Positions 27,397 to 35,635 of a stretch of 64,000 nt of DNA are shown piece by piece (within the stretch, counting starts at the first letter, position 1; each line of letters opens with the position of its first letter). The notes under the pieces were generated by a model, which saw nothing but the letters and a program-made list of their open reading frames with translations, searched no databases and was not told where the DNA came from. The DNA is from Emticicia aquatilis (GTDB taxonomy: Bacteria > Bacteroidota > Bacteroidia > Cytophagales > Spirosomataceae): positions 124,001 through 188,000 of the forward strand of contig NZ_BMKK01000003.1 of assembly GCF_014644295.1 (NCBI RefSeq), given 5' to 3'. Position numbers and translations under genes: made by a program.

Positions 27397-29685
27397 TTAC
27401 TTTTCAATTTGTTGCTTTAATAGTCGAATTTGATGAAAACGTGGTGTTGGTGCTTTAGTTTTTGCAGATAATTTCAATAATAAATTATCAGATGTTGGCA
27501 ATTTTATTCTAATGTTTTTATCATCTGTAGAGAAAATTTCTGCTGCATTTCCATTGATAGAAATCTCCAAATTCTCAGCTTTAAAATCATCTAAAATACT
27601 AATTTCGAGATATTTGCCTGCATTATTTTTGTTTTGTAATTGATAGGAAATATAGGAACGAGTATTTCTCCAAAACTTCTCGTCATCATAGCCTGAATTA
27701 CTTTGCTCACCTTTGTATTGGTGGTCAACTTCCGGTTGTTGTTCACCGCAGTTTATTTTGTCGATAGTTTGAGCTTCTAAAGCGAGTAAGGCATCTTCTT
27801 GTTGCTTTTGAAGGGCTTTTTGATTTTCAAACTCTGATGTTTTCAAAGTCTGAAAATACATTTGATAGCGAGCATCATGCAATTCAAAAAATGGTTGAAG
27901 ATGTAATGAATCTAATGTAAAGTTCAGATTATCAATCTGTTTTAATTTTGATAAATAATTTTTAGACTCATCTACCAAAGCAAAAGCCTTATTGATAGGA
28001 AAAAGCTTGCCCTTTGTTTCGTGACCCATGCGGCTATCATCAGCAAAAAGACCTTTTAGGTCTTCGGTTGAGGTTTTGGCGGCCAAGACAATCGGGCCAT
28101 GCACAAATGCAGCCCAATTAGAGCCATCGGGCAAGTACTCGAGATGCGTTTTCATTTCAAATTCAATCGAAACCTTGTCTCCATTTTTCCAATTTCTACT
28201 AAGGCTCATGTATGCTGATGGTTTGGCGTTTATAGTTTGGTCTTTGCCATTCACCATTACTTTTACACTTTCAGCCCATTTCGGGTAGCGAATGTTGAGT
28301 GAAAATGTTTGAGGTTTTGCCAGTTTCAACACTAATTCTGAATTGTTTTTGTAAGGAAAATCTGTGTTTTGGCTTAATTGAATGCCTTTTTCTTGCCAAT
28401 TCAAAGTTGAAGGAATAAACAAATTGACGAAAATGTCTGTATCAGAATGACTGTAAATCAACTCGCCGTATTTGGTATGGTTTTCTATTCCAGAACCCAC
28501 GCAGCACCACATACTCGTATTAGGTTGAGAATAAACTCGATAATGATTGGGACGAATAGGGGTAAAATAAACAAAACCACCTTTTTCGGGGTGCTGGCTT
28601 GATAAAATGTGATTGTAGAGCGTTCGTTCATAGAAATCGAGATAGCTGACGTCATTTTTATCCAGAAACAAAGCCATACTCAACCGAAGCATATTGAAGC
28701 TATTGCAGGTTTCGGGGCCTTGATTGCTTTCCAGCATTTTCTTGAAGTCGTTGGTAGGATTGAAATGCTCACGCACACTATTACCACCAAATGCCACACT
28801 TCGGGTTTGAGAAACATTTTTCCAGAAATACTGAGCTGCATCTGACCACTCGGCGTTGTTGGTCAATTTAGCAATTTTCTCAAAGCCAATAACTTTTGGA
28901 ATTTGGGTGTTAGCGTGTAGGCCAGTAAGTTTATCTTGTTTGGCAAGTAACGGGTTTAGTAGGTTTCGATGAGAGATTTTTTGAGCGATGTCTAAATATT
29001 TTTTATCTTTTGTGATGATAAATAAATCAGCAAAAACCTCATTCATTCCTCCATGTTCGGTGCGTAATACTTGCTGAATTTGCTCATCGCTCAGTGGTTT
29101 TATTAGTTCGGCGAACCAATCTCCCAAACCAATCAAAACTTGTTTTGCTTGTTGATTATCAGCAAATTGATAAGCGTCTCTCAAACCGGCAAAAAGTTTA
29201 TGAATGTTATAAAGTGGAACCCAAGTGTTGTTCAAACCAAAACTACTTCCATCAATATCCCCATTGTGAATTCGCTCCCAGAATACCTTACCATTGGGTA
29301 TTCCGCCCACATAACCATTGCCGTTTTTTGCTTGACAACTGGCCAGTTCACCGACCATATACTGCAAGCGAGTTTTCATTTCGGTATTGCCTGTGCTGGC
29401 ATACATCATGGCCAAAGCAGATAAATAATGGCCACCAATGTGACCATCTAAACCCGAACTTTCCCAGTTTCCATAACGCTCGGCTTTTAATGGCAATCCT
29501 GCATCAATCAAATAGGGAGCCAGTAATTTATCAGGATTTAAAGACAAAATATACTTTAAATCCACTTCTTGAGCATTTTTGAAAATGCCTTTTGACAACT
29601 TTACCTCTTGCAAGGCAAAGGGTTGCATTTGTGCAAAGGAGTAATAAATGCAAAAAGATAACAGAATACTAAATGAGTATTTCAA
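27397..29685 (-). CDS. GH127/GH146-type beta-L-arabinofuranosidase
   Basis: A 762-residue secreted protein (signal MKYSFSILLSFCIYYSFAQ) with the (alpha/alpha)6 barrel of the former DUF1680 families. The conserved zinc/cysteine site is visible as GPETCNSFNMLRLS and MWCCVGSGIENHTKYGELIY, where cysteines and Glu hold zinc and one Cys is the nucleophile. These families remove beta-L-arabinofuranosyl or related branches. The start codon is TTG at 29685; no in-frame ATG lies nearby and the signal peptide begins there. It is separated from the GH43 upstream by 190 bp, an unusually large gap for this operon. GH146 is slightly favoured for a Bacteroidota arabinose locus. Confidence 0.88.
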   Translation of the reverse strand: MKYSFSILLSFCIYYSFAQMQPFALQEVKLSKGIFKNAQEVDLKYILSLNPDKLLAPYLIDAGLPLKAERYGNWESSGLDGHIGGHYLSALAMMYASTGNTEMKTRLQYMVGELASCQAKNGNGYVGGIPNGKVFWERIHNGDIDGSSFGLNNTWVPLYNIHKLFAGLRDAYQFADNQQAKQVLIGLGDWFAELIKPLSDEQIQQVLRTEHGGMNEVFADLFIITKDKKYLDIAQKISHRNLLNPLLAKQDKLTGLHANTQIPKVIGFEKIAKLTNNAEWSDAAQYFWKNVSQTRSVAFGGNSVREHFNPTNDFKKMLESNQGPETCNSFNMLRLSMALFLDKNDVSYLDFYERTLYNHILSSQHPEKGGFVYFTPIRPNHYRVYSQPNTSMWCCVGSGIENHTKYGELIYSHSDTDIFVNLFIPSTLNWQEKGIQLSQNTDFPYKNNSELVLKLAKPQTFSLNIRYPKWAESVKVMVNGKDQTINAKPSAYMSLSRNWKNGDKVSIEFEMKTHLEYLPDGSNWAAFVHGPIVLAAKTSTEDLKGLFADDSRMGHETKGKLFPINKAFALVDESKNYLSKLKQIDNLNFTLDSLHLQPFFELHDARYQMYFQTLKTSEFENQKALQKQQEDALLALEAQTIDKINCGEQQPEVDHQYKGEQSNSGYDDEKFWRNTRSYISYQLQNKNNAGKYLEISILDDFKAENLEISINGNAAEIFSTDDKNIRIKLPTSDNLLLKLSAKTKAPTPRFHQIRLLKQQIEK

Positions 29686-29730
29686 AACTTCAATTATTTT
29701 AAATAAAACAATGGTAAAAATATTTATGAT

Positions 29731-29814
29731 TTACTTCAAATATGCCGTTTGTTGTTTCACGGCTGCTTTTCCAGCTACAATCAATTGGATTTTGGGTAAA
29801 TGCCACGACGCTGA
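29731..29814 (-). pseudogene. Possible relict C-terminal coding fragment
   Basis: In the 190-bp gap between GH127/146 and GH43 the minus strand reads SASWHLPKIQLIVAGKAAVK then QQTAYLK and a stop, in a protein-like composition without an in-frame start. It may be the tail of a deleted operon gene, or chance. I do not recognise the family. Confidence 0.25.
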
Positions 29815-29875
29815 AAATTTATAACAATAAAGAAAAAAGCTTTTCAATTTTGACTATTCGCTCTACAAATCACAA

Positions 29876-31306
29876 TTAATGCACTTTGAAATTCCATTTA
29901 GAATTATCGCTATCAAAGTCAAATTCGGCAAGTGTTGGTGTGCTATCTCCTGCTGAAACCAATGCTAATTTTTTGCTTGAATTTGGTACTACCTTGGGCA
30001 TTATTCTGTAAGTGCCGTCAGTCAATTGGTCGATTCGCCATAGTTGTTCTGGGCTACCTGTAAAGGCAGGAACAGTTATCACCTGAGCATCGGCGGTTGC
30101 GGCTAATGCTCGTTCGGTACCTGTTAATACAATTTTATAATACGGACCGCCTAAATAACCCGTAGAATCAGGGGCATCTGTAATAGTCCATTTTTGGTGC
30201 GGTCGATACATATAATCACCAATGCGTACATTAATATTACCTGTTGGCCAACTTTTGATTACATCGGCTAATTCCTGAGCAGGTACTGGTTTAATAGGCT
30301 CGTTATTTGTTTGGCCAAAGCCACGTTGAGCACCAGCCATTCTACTAAAATCTACTGCGAGTTCTAAACCATATCCTCTTCTAACCGATTCTATTTCATA
30401 AGTTCCTTCTTTAAATTTTTCACCAGCTACTGGCCAGCCATCTTTCCAAATTATAGGAAGGATACCCAATACACTGCGGCCACTTTGGTCTAAATCTGCC
30501 TCATAATGAATTGACATTTTTTCAATACCTTTTTCAAGAATTATTCGTCCAAAATGGCCAGGACCTATTTGTCTCCCACGTGTAGCCACCACCATTTTAC
30601 CACCTCCTTCCATCATGCTTCTACCTACATTATCAATGTAAGGACCTGTTACTTTCCTCGAACGACCCACTACCACATTATAAGTTGAGTTTGCACCATC
30701 GCAACAACTACCGTGAGTAGCAAGCAAATAATACCAGCCATCTCGGTATATCAAATCGGCGGCCTCACACACTATTGCCACATCTACGGGTTTATTTCCA
30801 GCTTTAAGTTTACCTGACTTTGGGTCTAACTCTATAATGCGAGTGAATCCATAATAAGTGCCGTAGGCTAACCAGAGGCGACCGGTTGTAGGGTCTAACA
30901 TTATACCTGGGTCTATGGCATCGTTTTCTTCATAGCCATCAGAAGTAGCCACGATAATTGGTTCAGAATATTTAAAGTCGGGCGATTTTGGGTCGAGCGT
31001 TTTATTCCACATAGTATATATGATACCTTTGTGCGAAGGACTCCCACCTGTTGCTCCATAAACCACTAAATAGCGGTCGCCAATTTTTATGGCATCAGGA
31101 GCGGCACCCCCACCTGGTCTTACACCGCCACCAAACCATGACCAACCATCTTCCGATATTAATCCTCCGCCACCTGTTCCGAAGGTGTAGAATTTTCCTT
31201 CACATTCTACAATGGTTGATGGGTCATGGATAAAAGGTTTGCCAATTTGGGCTATTACTTGATTGGTGAGTATTACTGATAAAAAAGCAATTAGTTTAAA
31301 TTTCAT
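29876..31306 (-). CDS. GH43-family protein with C-terminal ricin-like domain (copy A)
   Basis: A 476-residue secreted protein (signal ends VIAQ). Residues about 22-310 form the GH43 five-bladed propeller: FIHDPSTIVECEGKFYTFG with the base Asp, ENDAIDPGIMLD with the pKa-modulating Asp, and IVCEAADLIYRDGWYYLLATHG with the acid Glu. Residues about 350-476 resemble a ricin-type beta-trefoil with QLWRIDQLTDGTYRIMPK and SKWNF repeats, a likely sugar-binding module. It is probably an alpha-L-arabinofuranosidase or beta-xylosidase. A close paralogue lies at 62316-63767 on the other strand, in both cases preceded by the same partner gene. Confidence 0.9.
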   Translation of the reverse strand: MKFKLIAFLSVILTNQVIAQIGKPFIHDPSTIVECEGKFYTFGTGGGGLISEDGWSWFGGGVRPGGGAAPDAIKIGDRYLVVYGATGGSPSHKGIIYTMWNKTLDPKSPDFKYSEPIIVATSDGYEENDAIDPGIMLDPTTGRLWLAYGTYYGFTRIIELDPKSGKLKAGNKPVDVAIVCEAADLIYRDGWYYLLATHGSCCDGANSTYNVVVGRSRKVTGPYIDNVGRSMMEGGGKMVVATRGRQIGPGHFGRIILEKGIEKMSIHYEADLDQSGRSVLGILPIIWKDGWPVAGEKFKEGTYEIESVRRGYGLELAVDFSRMAGAQRGFGQTNNEPIKPVPAQELADVIKSWPTGNINVRIGDYMYRPHQKWTITDAPDSTGYLGGPYYKIVLTGTERALAATADAQVITVPAFTGSPEQLWRIDQLTDGTYRIMPKVVPNSSKKLALVSAGDSTPTLAEFDFDSDNSKWNFKVH

Positions 31307-31330
31307 CTTTGTAAAAATTAGGATTGGACT

Positions 31331-32086
31331 TTAATCTTTGCTGATATTGATATTTTTAACAGGCTTGCCCTTTTCATCAATAAAACGAAGGCAAAAATTG
31401 GCCATGCCAGGGCCATTAATTACAGCCCCACGGATAATATTTTTCCCCTTTTTTAAGGTTATTAATGGTGAGGCCACGTTGTCAACAATCATATCTCTAT
31501 CACCAGAAAGCATGAGTGCTTCTTGACCATTGAGCCAAAACATCCCTCCCGAATTACATCCGGCAGTCATTCTTATATTCTGTATTTCTTCTGCACAGTC
31601 AATTACCGTAACCAACCAAAAAAGTAAACCATACTTTGGTTTGTTGATGTCATAAGAAAAATTGAACAGATTAAAATTAAAGGTTTTACTGTCGAGAGCA
31701 TACCAGTTGAGGTCTTGATTACCCACCTTTACTGTTTCACCAGCCTTTGGTATCACTAAATAATCTTCCGAAAAATTATTGTTTTTGAACTCATTACGTA
31801 AATAATTGTCCGTGAAAATATTATTTCTTGCTATGTCCTTCTTGATTGGTTCTAATACTAACCACCTATGTATAAAACCATTGTCATAAGGAGGTATTTC
31901 AGTGTTGGTAGCGAATTTAAAGTGCCTCGTTAATGTATGTGAGGTATCACCTTTTATCGGGATAGAGGGAAGGGGTGCTCTTTGCTGACCAGGCGGCTGG
32001 GCAATGGCTTTGTTAATAAGAATTTGTACACTCAGAAACAAAATAAATGACAAAGTAGTAACCAATGATTTACGTATTTTTTTCAT
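31331..32086 (-). CDS. Exported jelly-roll-like protein of unknown function (copy A)
   Basis: A 251-residue protein with a signal peptide (ending NKAIAQ). No catalytic motif is recognised. Blocks such as HRWLVLEPI, FTDNYLR, MFWLNGQEALMLSGDRDMIVDN and GKNIIRGAVINGPGMANFCLRFIDEKGKPV suggest a beta-sandwich resembling the accessory galactose-binding-like domains attached to glycosidases. A paralogue lies at 61530-62264. In both places it sits just upstream of a GH43-ricin gene (24-bp gap here), so the two products probably work together, perhaps as a carbohydrate-binding partner. Confidence 0.65.
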   Translation of the reverse strand: MKKIRKSLVTTLSFILFLSVQILINKAIAQPPGQQRAPLPSIPIKGDTSHTLTRHFKFATNTEIPPYDNGFIHRWLVLEPIKKDIARNNIFTDNYLRNEFKNNNFSEDYLVIPKAGETVKVGNQDLNWYALDSKTFNFNLFNFSYDINKPKYGLLFWLVTVIDCAEEIQNIRMTAGCNSGGMFWLNGQEALMLSGDRDMIVDNVASPLITLKKGKNIIRGAVINGPGMANFCLRFIDEKGKPVKNINISKD

Positions 32087-32146
32087 CGTTTGAGTTCTTT
32101 AAAAATAACTTTTCTTGAATTTTAGATACATTTTAAATTTTTGACA

Positions 32147-32395
32147 TCAATACAAATTAGTTTGTTCATCATTTTTAATCATATCCTCTAATTTTTGAAC
32201 AGAAATATCAAGTTTTCTGTGGTCAACCAATGCTTTTACCCATGATGAAACTGGGCGTGCTTTTAAATTATTTGAACTCCTCTACAAATCTTGCTGAGTC
32301 ACTTAAAGGTGACACAGCAAGATTCCTTAATAAATATGATGTGGCAATGCTAATAAGTGGAGAATTTTTAATAAACTTTCGACAATGTTCGTCAT
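32147..32395 (-). pseudogene. Possible frameshifted remnant of a small gene
   Basis: The 332-bp gap between the double esterase gene and the jelly-roll-like gene has no intact gene. On the minus strand it shows three protein-like segments in different frames: MTNIVESLLK from an ATG at 32395, then SPLISIATSYLLRNLAVSPL with SDSARFVEEF, then NNLKARPVSSWVKALVDHRK and ISVQKLEDMI ending at 32147. Joined, they make one plausible protein of about 80 residues broken by two frameshifts. I do not recognise it. An internal hairpin (32287-32324) has an A-A mismatch and no T-run. Confidence 0.3.
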
Positions 32396-32418
32396 CGCTA
32401 TTGATAATACTTTGTCTT

Positions 32419-34344
32419 TTATTTGAATAATAACTGCGAAAATTCATAAATATCATGACGCCAAACTGGCCAAGTATGTCCGCCAGCATATTCGCTGTAT
32501 TTGTATTTGATGCCCATTTCATCAAATTTCTTCATCATAATTTGGCAATTAGCGTGGGCTATATCTTCTTTGCCGCCTTGCGAAATCCAAAACTCTTTGA
32601 TATTGGCATTGATTTTATCTTTATTGGTCTTCATGAATTCGTATTGTGGGTCTGAAAGTTTGGTATTATTTGCCCACCAGCCCGAACTGAAAACGCCGAG
32701 ATAATTGAATACATCGGAGTTGCGAACACCAGCATGTAAAGTTTGTAAACCACCCATCGAAAGGCCTGCTAAAGCACGATTTTTAGCCTCGCTCGAAACT
32801 TTAAAATTGGCTTCTACAAATGGAATTACTGCATTTTTGAGTTCGTTTTCAAACTGATTGAGTTGCTGAATACCAAATCCTGCAGGGCCACCGCCTCCTT
32901 GAAAATTACCATCCATCATAACAATTACCATTGGTTTGGCTTTCTTTTCGGCAATGAGGTTATCTAAAATCAAATCGGTTCTACCTTGAGTAGCCCAACC
33001 ACGTTGGTCTTCGCCACCACCGTGAAGTAGGTAAACGGCTGGATATTTTTCGGTAGCATTATCGTAGCCTGGCGGCGTATAAACATACATTTCTCGCCAA
33101 GAGTTAGTGGCTTTTGAAAAATATTTTTTGATACGAATATCACCATGTGGAACATCTTTTAAGGCATAAAAACCACCATCTTTGTATGGTATTTCAATGC
33201 CACTGGCTTGGCGGCCCATGCCGTAGAAAGTTTCACTTGCTGGGTCAACCACAGCTACGCCATCAATAATTAAAGAATAGTAGTGAAAACCTCGGCTGAT
33301 GACATCGGTTGTTACATTCCAAAATCCGCTGGTGTCTTTTACCATATCATATTTTTTGCCCAAATCAATTTGCACTTTTTGTGCTTCAGGTGCTTTTACT
33401 TTGAAAATCACTCTGTTATCAGGCAAAATTTGAGGGTATTTAGCATTACGTACATTGGTAGTGGCAGGTGTTCCCAAAACCGAATATTGCTCCAATGAAG
33501 AATTATCAACGGGTTTGAACAAGAACTGCGAGAACATATACAAACCATTTTTCCAAACTTTAAAATCATGACCACCCGCTTCTAAGTAATAGATGTGCGG
33601 AACGTCGTTTTGGTACAAATAATCATGCGTACGTTTGCTAAAGCCAATGAGTCCATCGGCATCTCCACACGAAATGAAAAGTAATTTTAATTTCTGTTTC
33701 GCAATTTCTGGATTTGGCACTAAGTCTTGTGGTAATTTAGTATTTGGTGCTGAAGAAAATCCTCCCACCCACGAAAATTTATCTAAATTTCCTAAGCCAA
33801 AATTTAATGACTGACCACCACCCATTGAAAGACCAGCGATAGCACGATTGTCTTTGTCGGTTAATGTTGGATACGTTTTTTCGATAAAAGGTATGAGGTC
33901 ATCTAATAGGTCTTTTTCAAAAGTGGCAAACGCCTGTACTTTGTCAGGAGCCATGATATTACCTACTGAGCGGTCGTCTTTCATGGCACGTCCGTTTGGC
34001 ATAACCACTATCATTGGTTGGATTTTTCCTTCGGCATAAAGATTATCCAAAATGTTTTGTGGACTCGCTCCCTTGAACCATTCCAAATGGTCGCCACCAA
34101 TGCCATGAAGCAAATAGAAAACAGGATATTTCTTCTTTTTGTCGAACCCCGGTGGTGTATAAACCAAAGTCTTACGTTTATTTCCTACGGTTTTTGAATC
34201 GTATAAAACCGTGTCTATTTTTCCTTTAGCAATGCCCGTTTTTTCTTGCTCATAGCCTTTCGGCATTTCTTTTTCCATTTTTTGTGCGAAAACCGTACTT
34301 CCACACAAAAGAAGACCAGCTAATACTGATAGTAGTTTTTTCAT
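32419..34344 (-). CDS. Double CE1-type esterase with central E-set domain
   Basis: A 641-residue secreted protein carrying two alpha/beta-hydrolase (esterase D / CE1) domains in one chain. Domain 1 (about 40-275) has GLSMGGGQS with Ser173 and GGHDF with His. An E-set / CBM48-like sandwich follows (about 290-395), and domain 2 (about 405-641) has GLSMGGLQT with Ser529 and GGHTW. Both catalytic sets look complete. CE1 enzymes of xylan loci release acetyl or feruloyl groups. Two sites in one chain could attack different esters on decorated arabinoxylan. It is 30 bp from GH8 in the operon. Confidence 0.9.
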   Translation of the reverse strand: MKKLLSVLAGLLLCGSTVFAQKMEKEMPKGYEQEKTGIAKGKIDTVLYDSKTVGNKRKTLVYTPPGFDKKKKYPVFYLLHGIGGDHLEWFKGASPQNILDNLYAEGKIQPMIVVMPNGRAMKDDRSVGNIMAPDKVQAFATFEKDLLDDLIPFIEKTYPTLTDKDNRAIAGLSMGGGQSLNFGLGNLDKFSWVGGFSSAPNTKLPQDLVPNPEIAKQKLKLLFISCGDADGLIGFSKRTHDYLYQNDVPHIYYLEAGGHDFKVWKNGLYMFSQFLFKPVDNSSLEQYSVLGTPATTNVRNAKYPQILPDNRVIFKVKAPEAQKVQIDLGKKYDMVKDTSGFWNVTTDVISRGFHYYSLIIDGVAVVDPASETFYGMGRQASGIEIPYKDGGFYALKDVPHGDIRIKKYFSKATNSWREMYVYTPPGYDNATEKYPAVYLLHGGGEDQRGWATQGRTDLILDNLIAEKKAKPMVIVMMDGNFQGGGGPAGFGIQQLNQFENELKNAVIPFVEANFKVSSEAKNRALAGLSMGGLQTLHAGVRNSDVFNYLGVFSSGWWANNTKLSDPQYEFMKTNKDKINANIKEFWISQGGKEDIAHANCQIMMKKFDEMGIKYKYSEYAGGHTWPVWRHDIYEFSQLLFK

Positions 34345-34374
34345 AGTTTTTAGATAAAAGAGGTTAAATAAATT

Positions 34375-35604
34375 TTATTTGGCGGGTTCAATGATTTTAT
34401 AATTACCACTTAGGTGCATCAGACTGAATAAATACATCAACCCATCGAAATAGGGGTCAAAGTAGCCATCTTCATAAGGTTCGAGTTTGGCATTCCAGAT
34501 AGCTTTCACAAAATCATTACTTTCTTTTCCTTTATTAATGAGTGCGGTAGTGGCCGCCGTTGAAACCAAACCTATCGAATGACGAAGTTTTTTGACTGGC
34601 CCAGCTTGTAAAATGAATTCTGGCTTTGAACCATCGAGATTAAACTGGTCGTCGTAAGTATCTAAGCCTTTTGACCGCAAGAAATTTTGGAATCTTTTAG
34701 CGTAATCTAATTGCCACTTTTTGTCTTTGCCGTACCAAGTATAATCCATCGCAATGTTCATCGGAACACGCCACGAGTCATATCTGAAACCTGGGGGCAT
34801 CCAACGAGTTGGGTGCGGGGCTCCACTAAATTCGGTATAATCAGAATTTAAAGCCGTAACTGGATGACAAGCTCGGTGTAAAAATGCCCTTGAAGTATCA
34901 GCACAAGCTTTGTAAAATTCTTCGTGACCATCTTTGGCGTATTTTGCCCAAACTTCCATAAAAGCAGGTAAGTGGTAAGATGGGTCAGTCCATTTATAAT
35001 TGGCACCTTCTGGCACAAAACTTATTTGCTTGGCATCGGTGTTGATGACATTATAGATATTTCCTGTACCGTCTTTTTTCCACATGTTATCTAAAATTCG
35101 GCGGGCTTCTTGGTAGTAATTGATTCCAGTTTCGTTACCCCATCGGTTGGAAGCAAACAAAAGACTTGTTACAAAATAAAGTTCTCCGTCAGAAGCCGAA
35201 CCCTGTGAGTTTTTTTTCTTAGTTTGAGGGTTGATGCTCCACGCAAAATATGCTTCTCTTGGCCCACTTTGGTGCTGAGAATACTTAACCGCCCAACGCC
35301 AGATTTTATCAAAAACTTCCTTTTTGTTTAATTGAACCGCCACCATCATGCCGTAAGACATTCCTTCTGAGCGGGCATCTTTGTTTTTTACGTCCGAAAC
35401 GTAAGCCAAAGAATCTTCTTCCTCAAAATAAACTTTGTTTGGCCCCTCAAAAACATCATAATATGCTTTTTTGAGTTTGGCATCTATGTCTTTTTGGCTG
35501 TATCCCATTTCTTTAAACACATTACGATAGCGAACTTTTTGTGCTAAACTCACTTCGGAGATGAGTAGAAGAAGAAATAATAATACACAATTGAATATTT
35601 TCAT
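34375..35604 (-). CDS. GH8 family enzyme, probable reducing-end xylose-releasing exo-oligoxylanase
   Basis: A 409-residue protein with a signal peptide (SEVSLAQ). It has the GH8 (alpha/alpha)6 signature: DARSEGMSYGMMVAVQ with the acid Glu, and SQGSASDGELYFVTSLLFA with the conserved Asp. The surroundings match Rex-type enzymes (EC 3.2.1.156), which remove xylose from the reducing end of xylo-oligosaccharides, and GH8 members in Bacteroidota xylan loci are usually of this kind. It sits between the double esterase and a GH43 gene. A beta-1,4-glucanase is the less likely alternative. Confidence 0.9.
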   Translation of the reverse strand: MKIFNCVLLFLLLLISEVSLAQKVRYRNVFKEMGYSQKDIDAKLKKAYYDVFEGPNKVYFEEEDSLAYVSDVKNKDARSEGMSYGMMVAVQLNKKEVFDKIWRWAVKYSQHQSGPREAYFAWSINPQTKKKNSQGSASDGELYFVTSLLFASNRWGNETGINYYQEARRILDNMWKKDGTGNIYNVINTDAKQISFVPEGANYKWTDPSYHLPAFMEVWAKYAKDGHEEFYKACADTSRAFLHRACHPVTALNSDYTEFSGAPHPTRWMPPGFRYDSWRVPMNIAMDYTWYGKDKKWQLDYAKRFQNFLRSKGLDTYDDQFNLDGSKPEFILQAGPVKKLRHSIGLVSTAATTALINKGKESNDFVKAIWNAKLEPYEDGYFDPYFDGLMYLFSLMHLSGNYKIIEPAK

Positions 35605-35635
35605 TTTGTTTCATTAAAAGTTAAGGTGAAATATT

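Noticed and set aside
29094-29582. 162-codon plus-strand ORF inside the GH127/146 gene
   Set aside because: It is antisense to a well-supported enzyme, has a Cys/His-rich, unbalanced composition and no recognised motif; it is a shadow of the real frame.
32287-32324. Hairpin AATCTTGCTG-A-GTCAC / GTGAC-A-CAGCAAGATT as a terminator
   Set aside because: Has an A-A mismatch, no T-run on either strand, and lies within a possible gene remnant.
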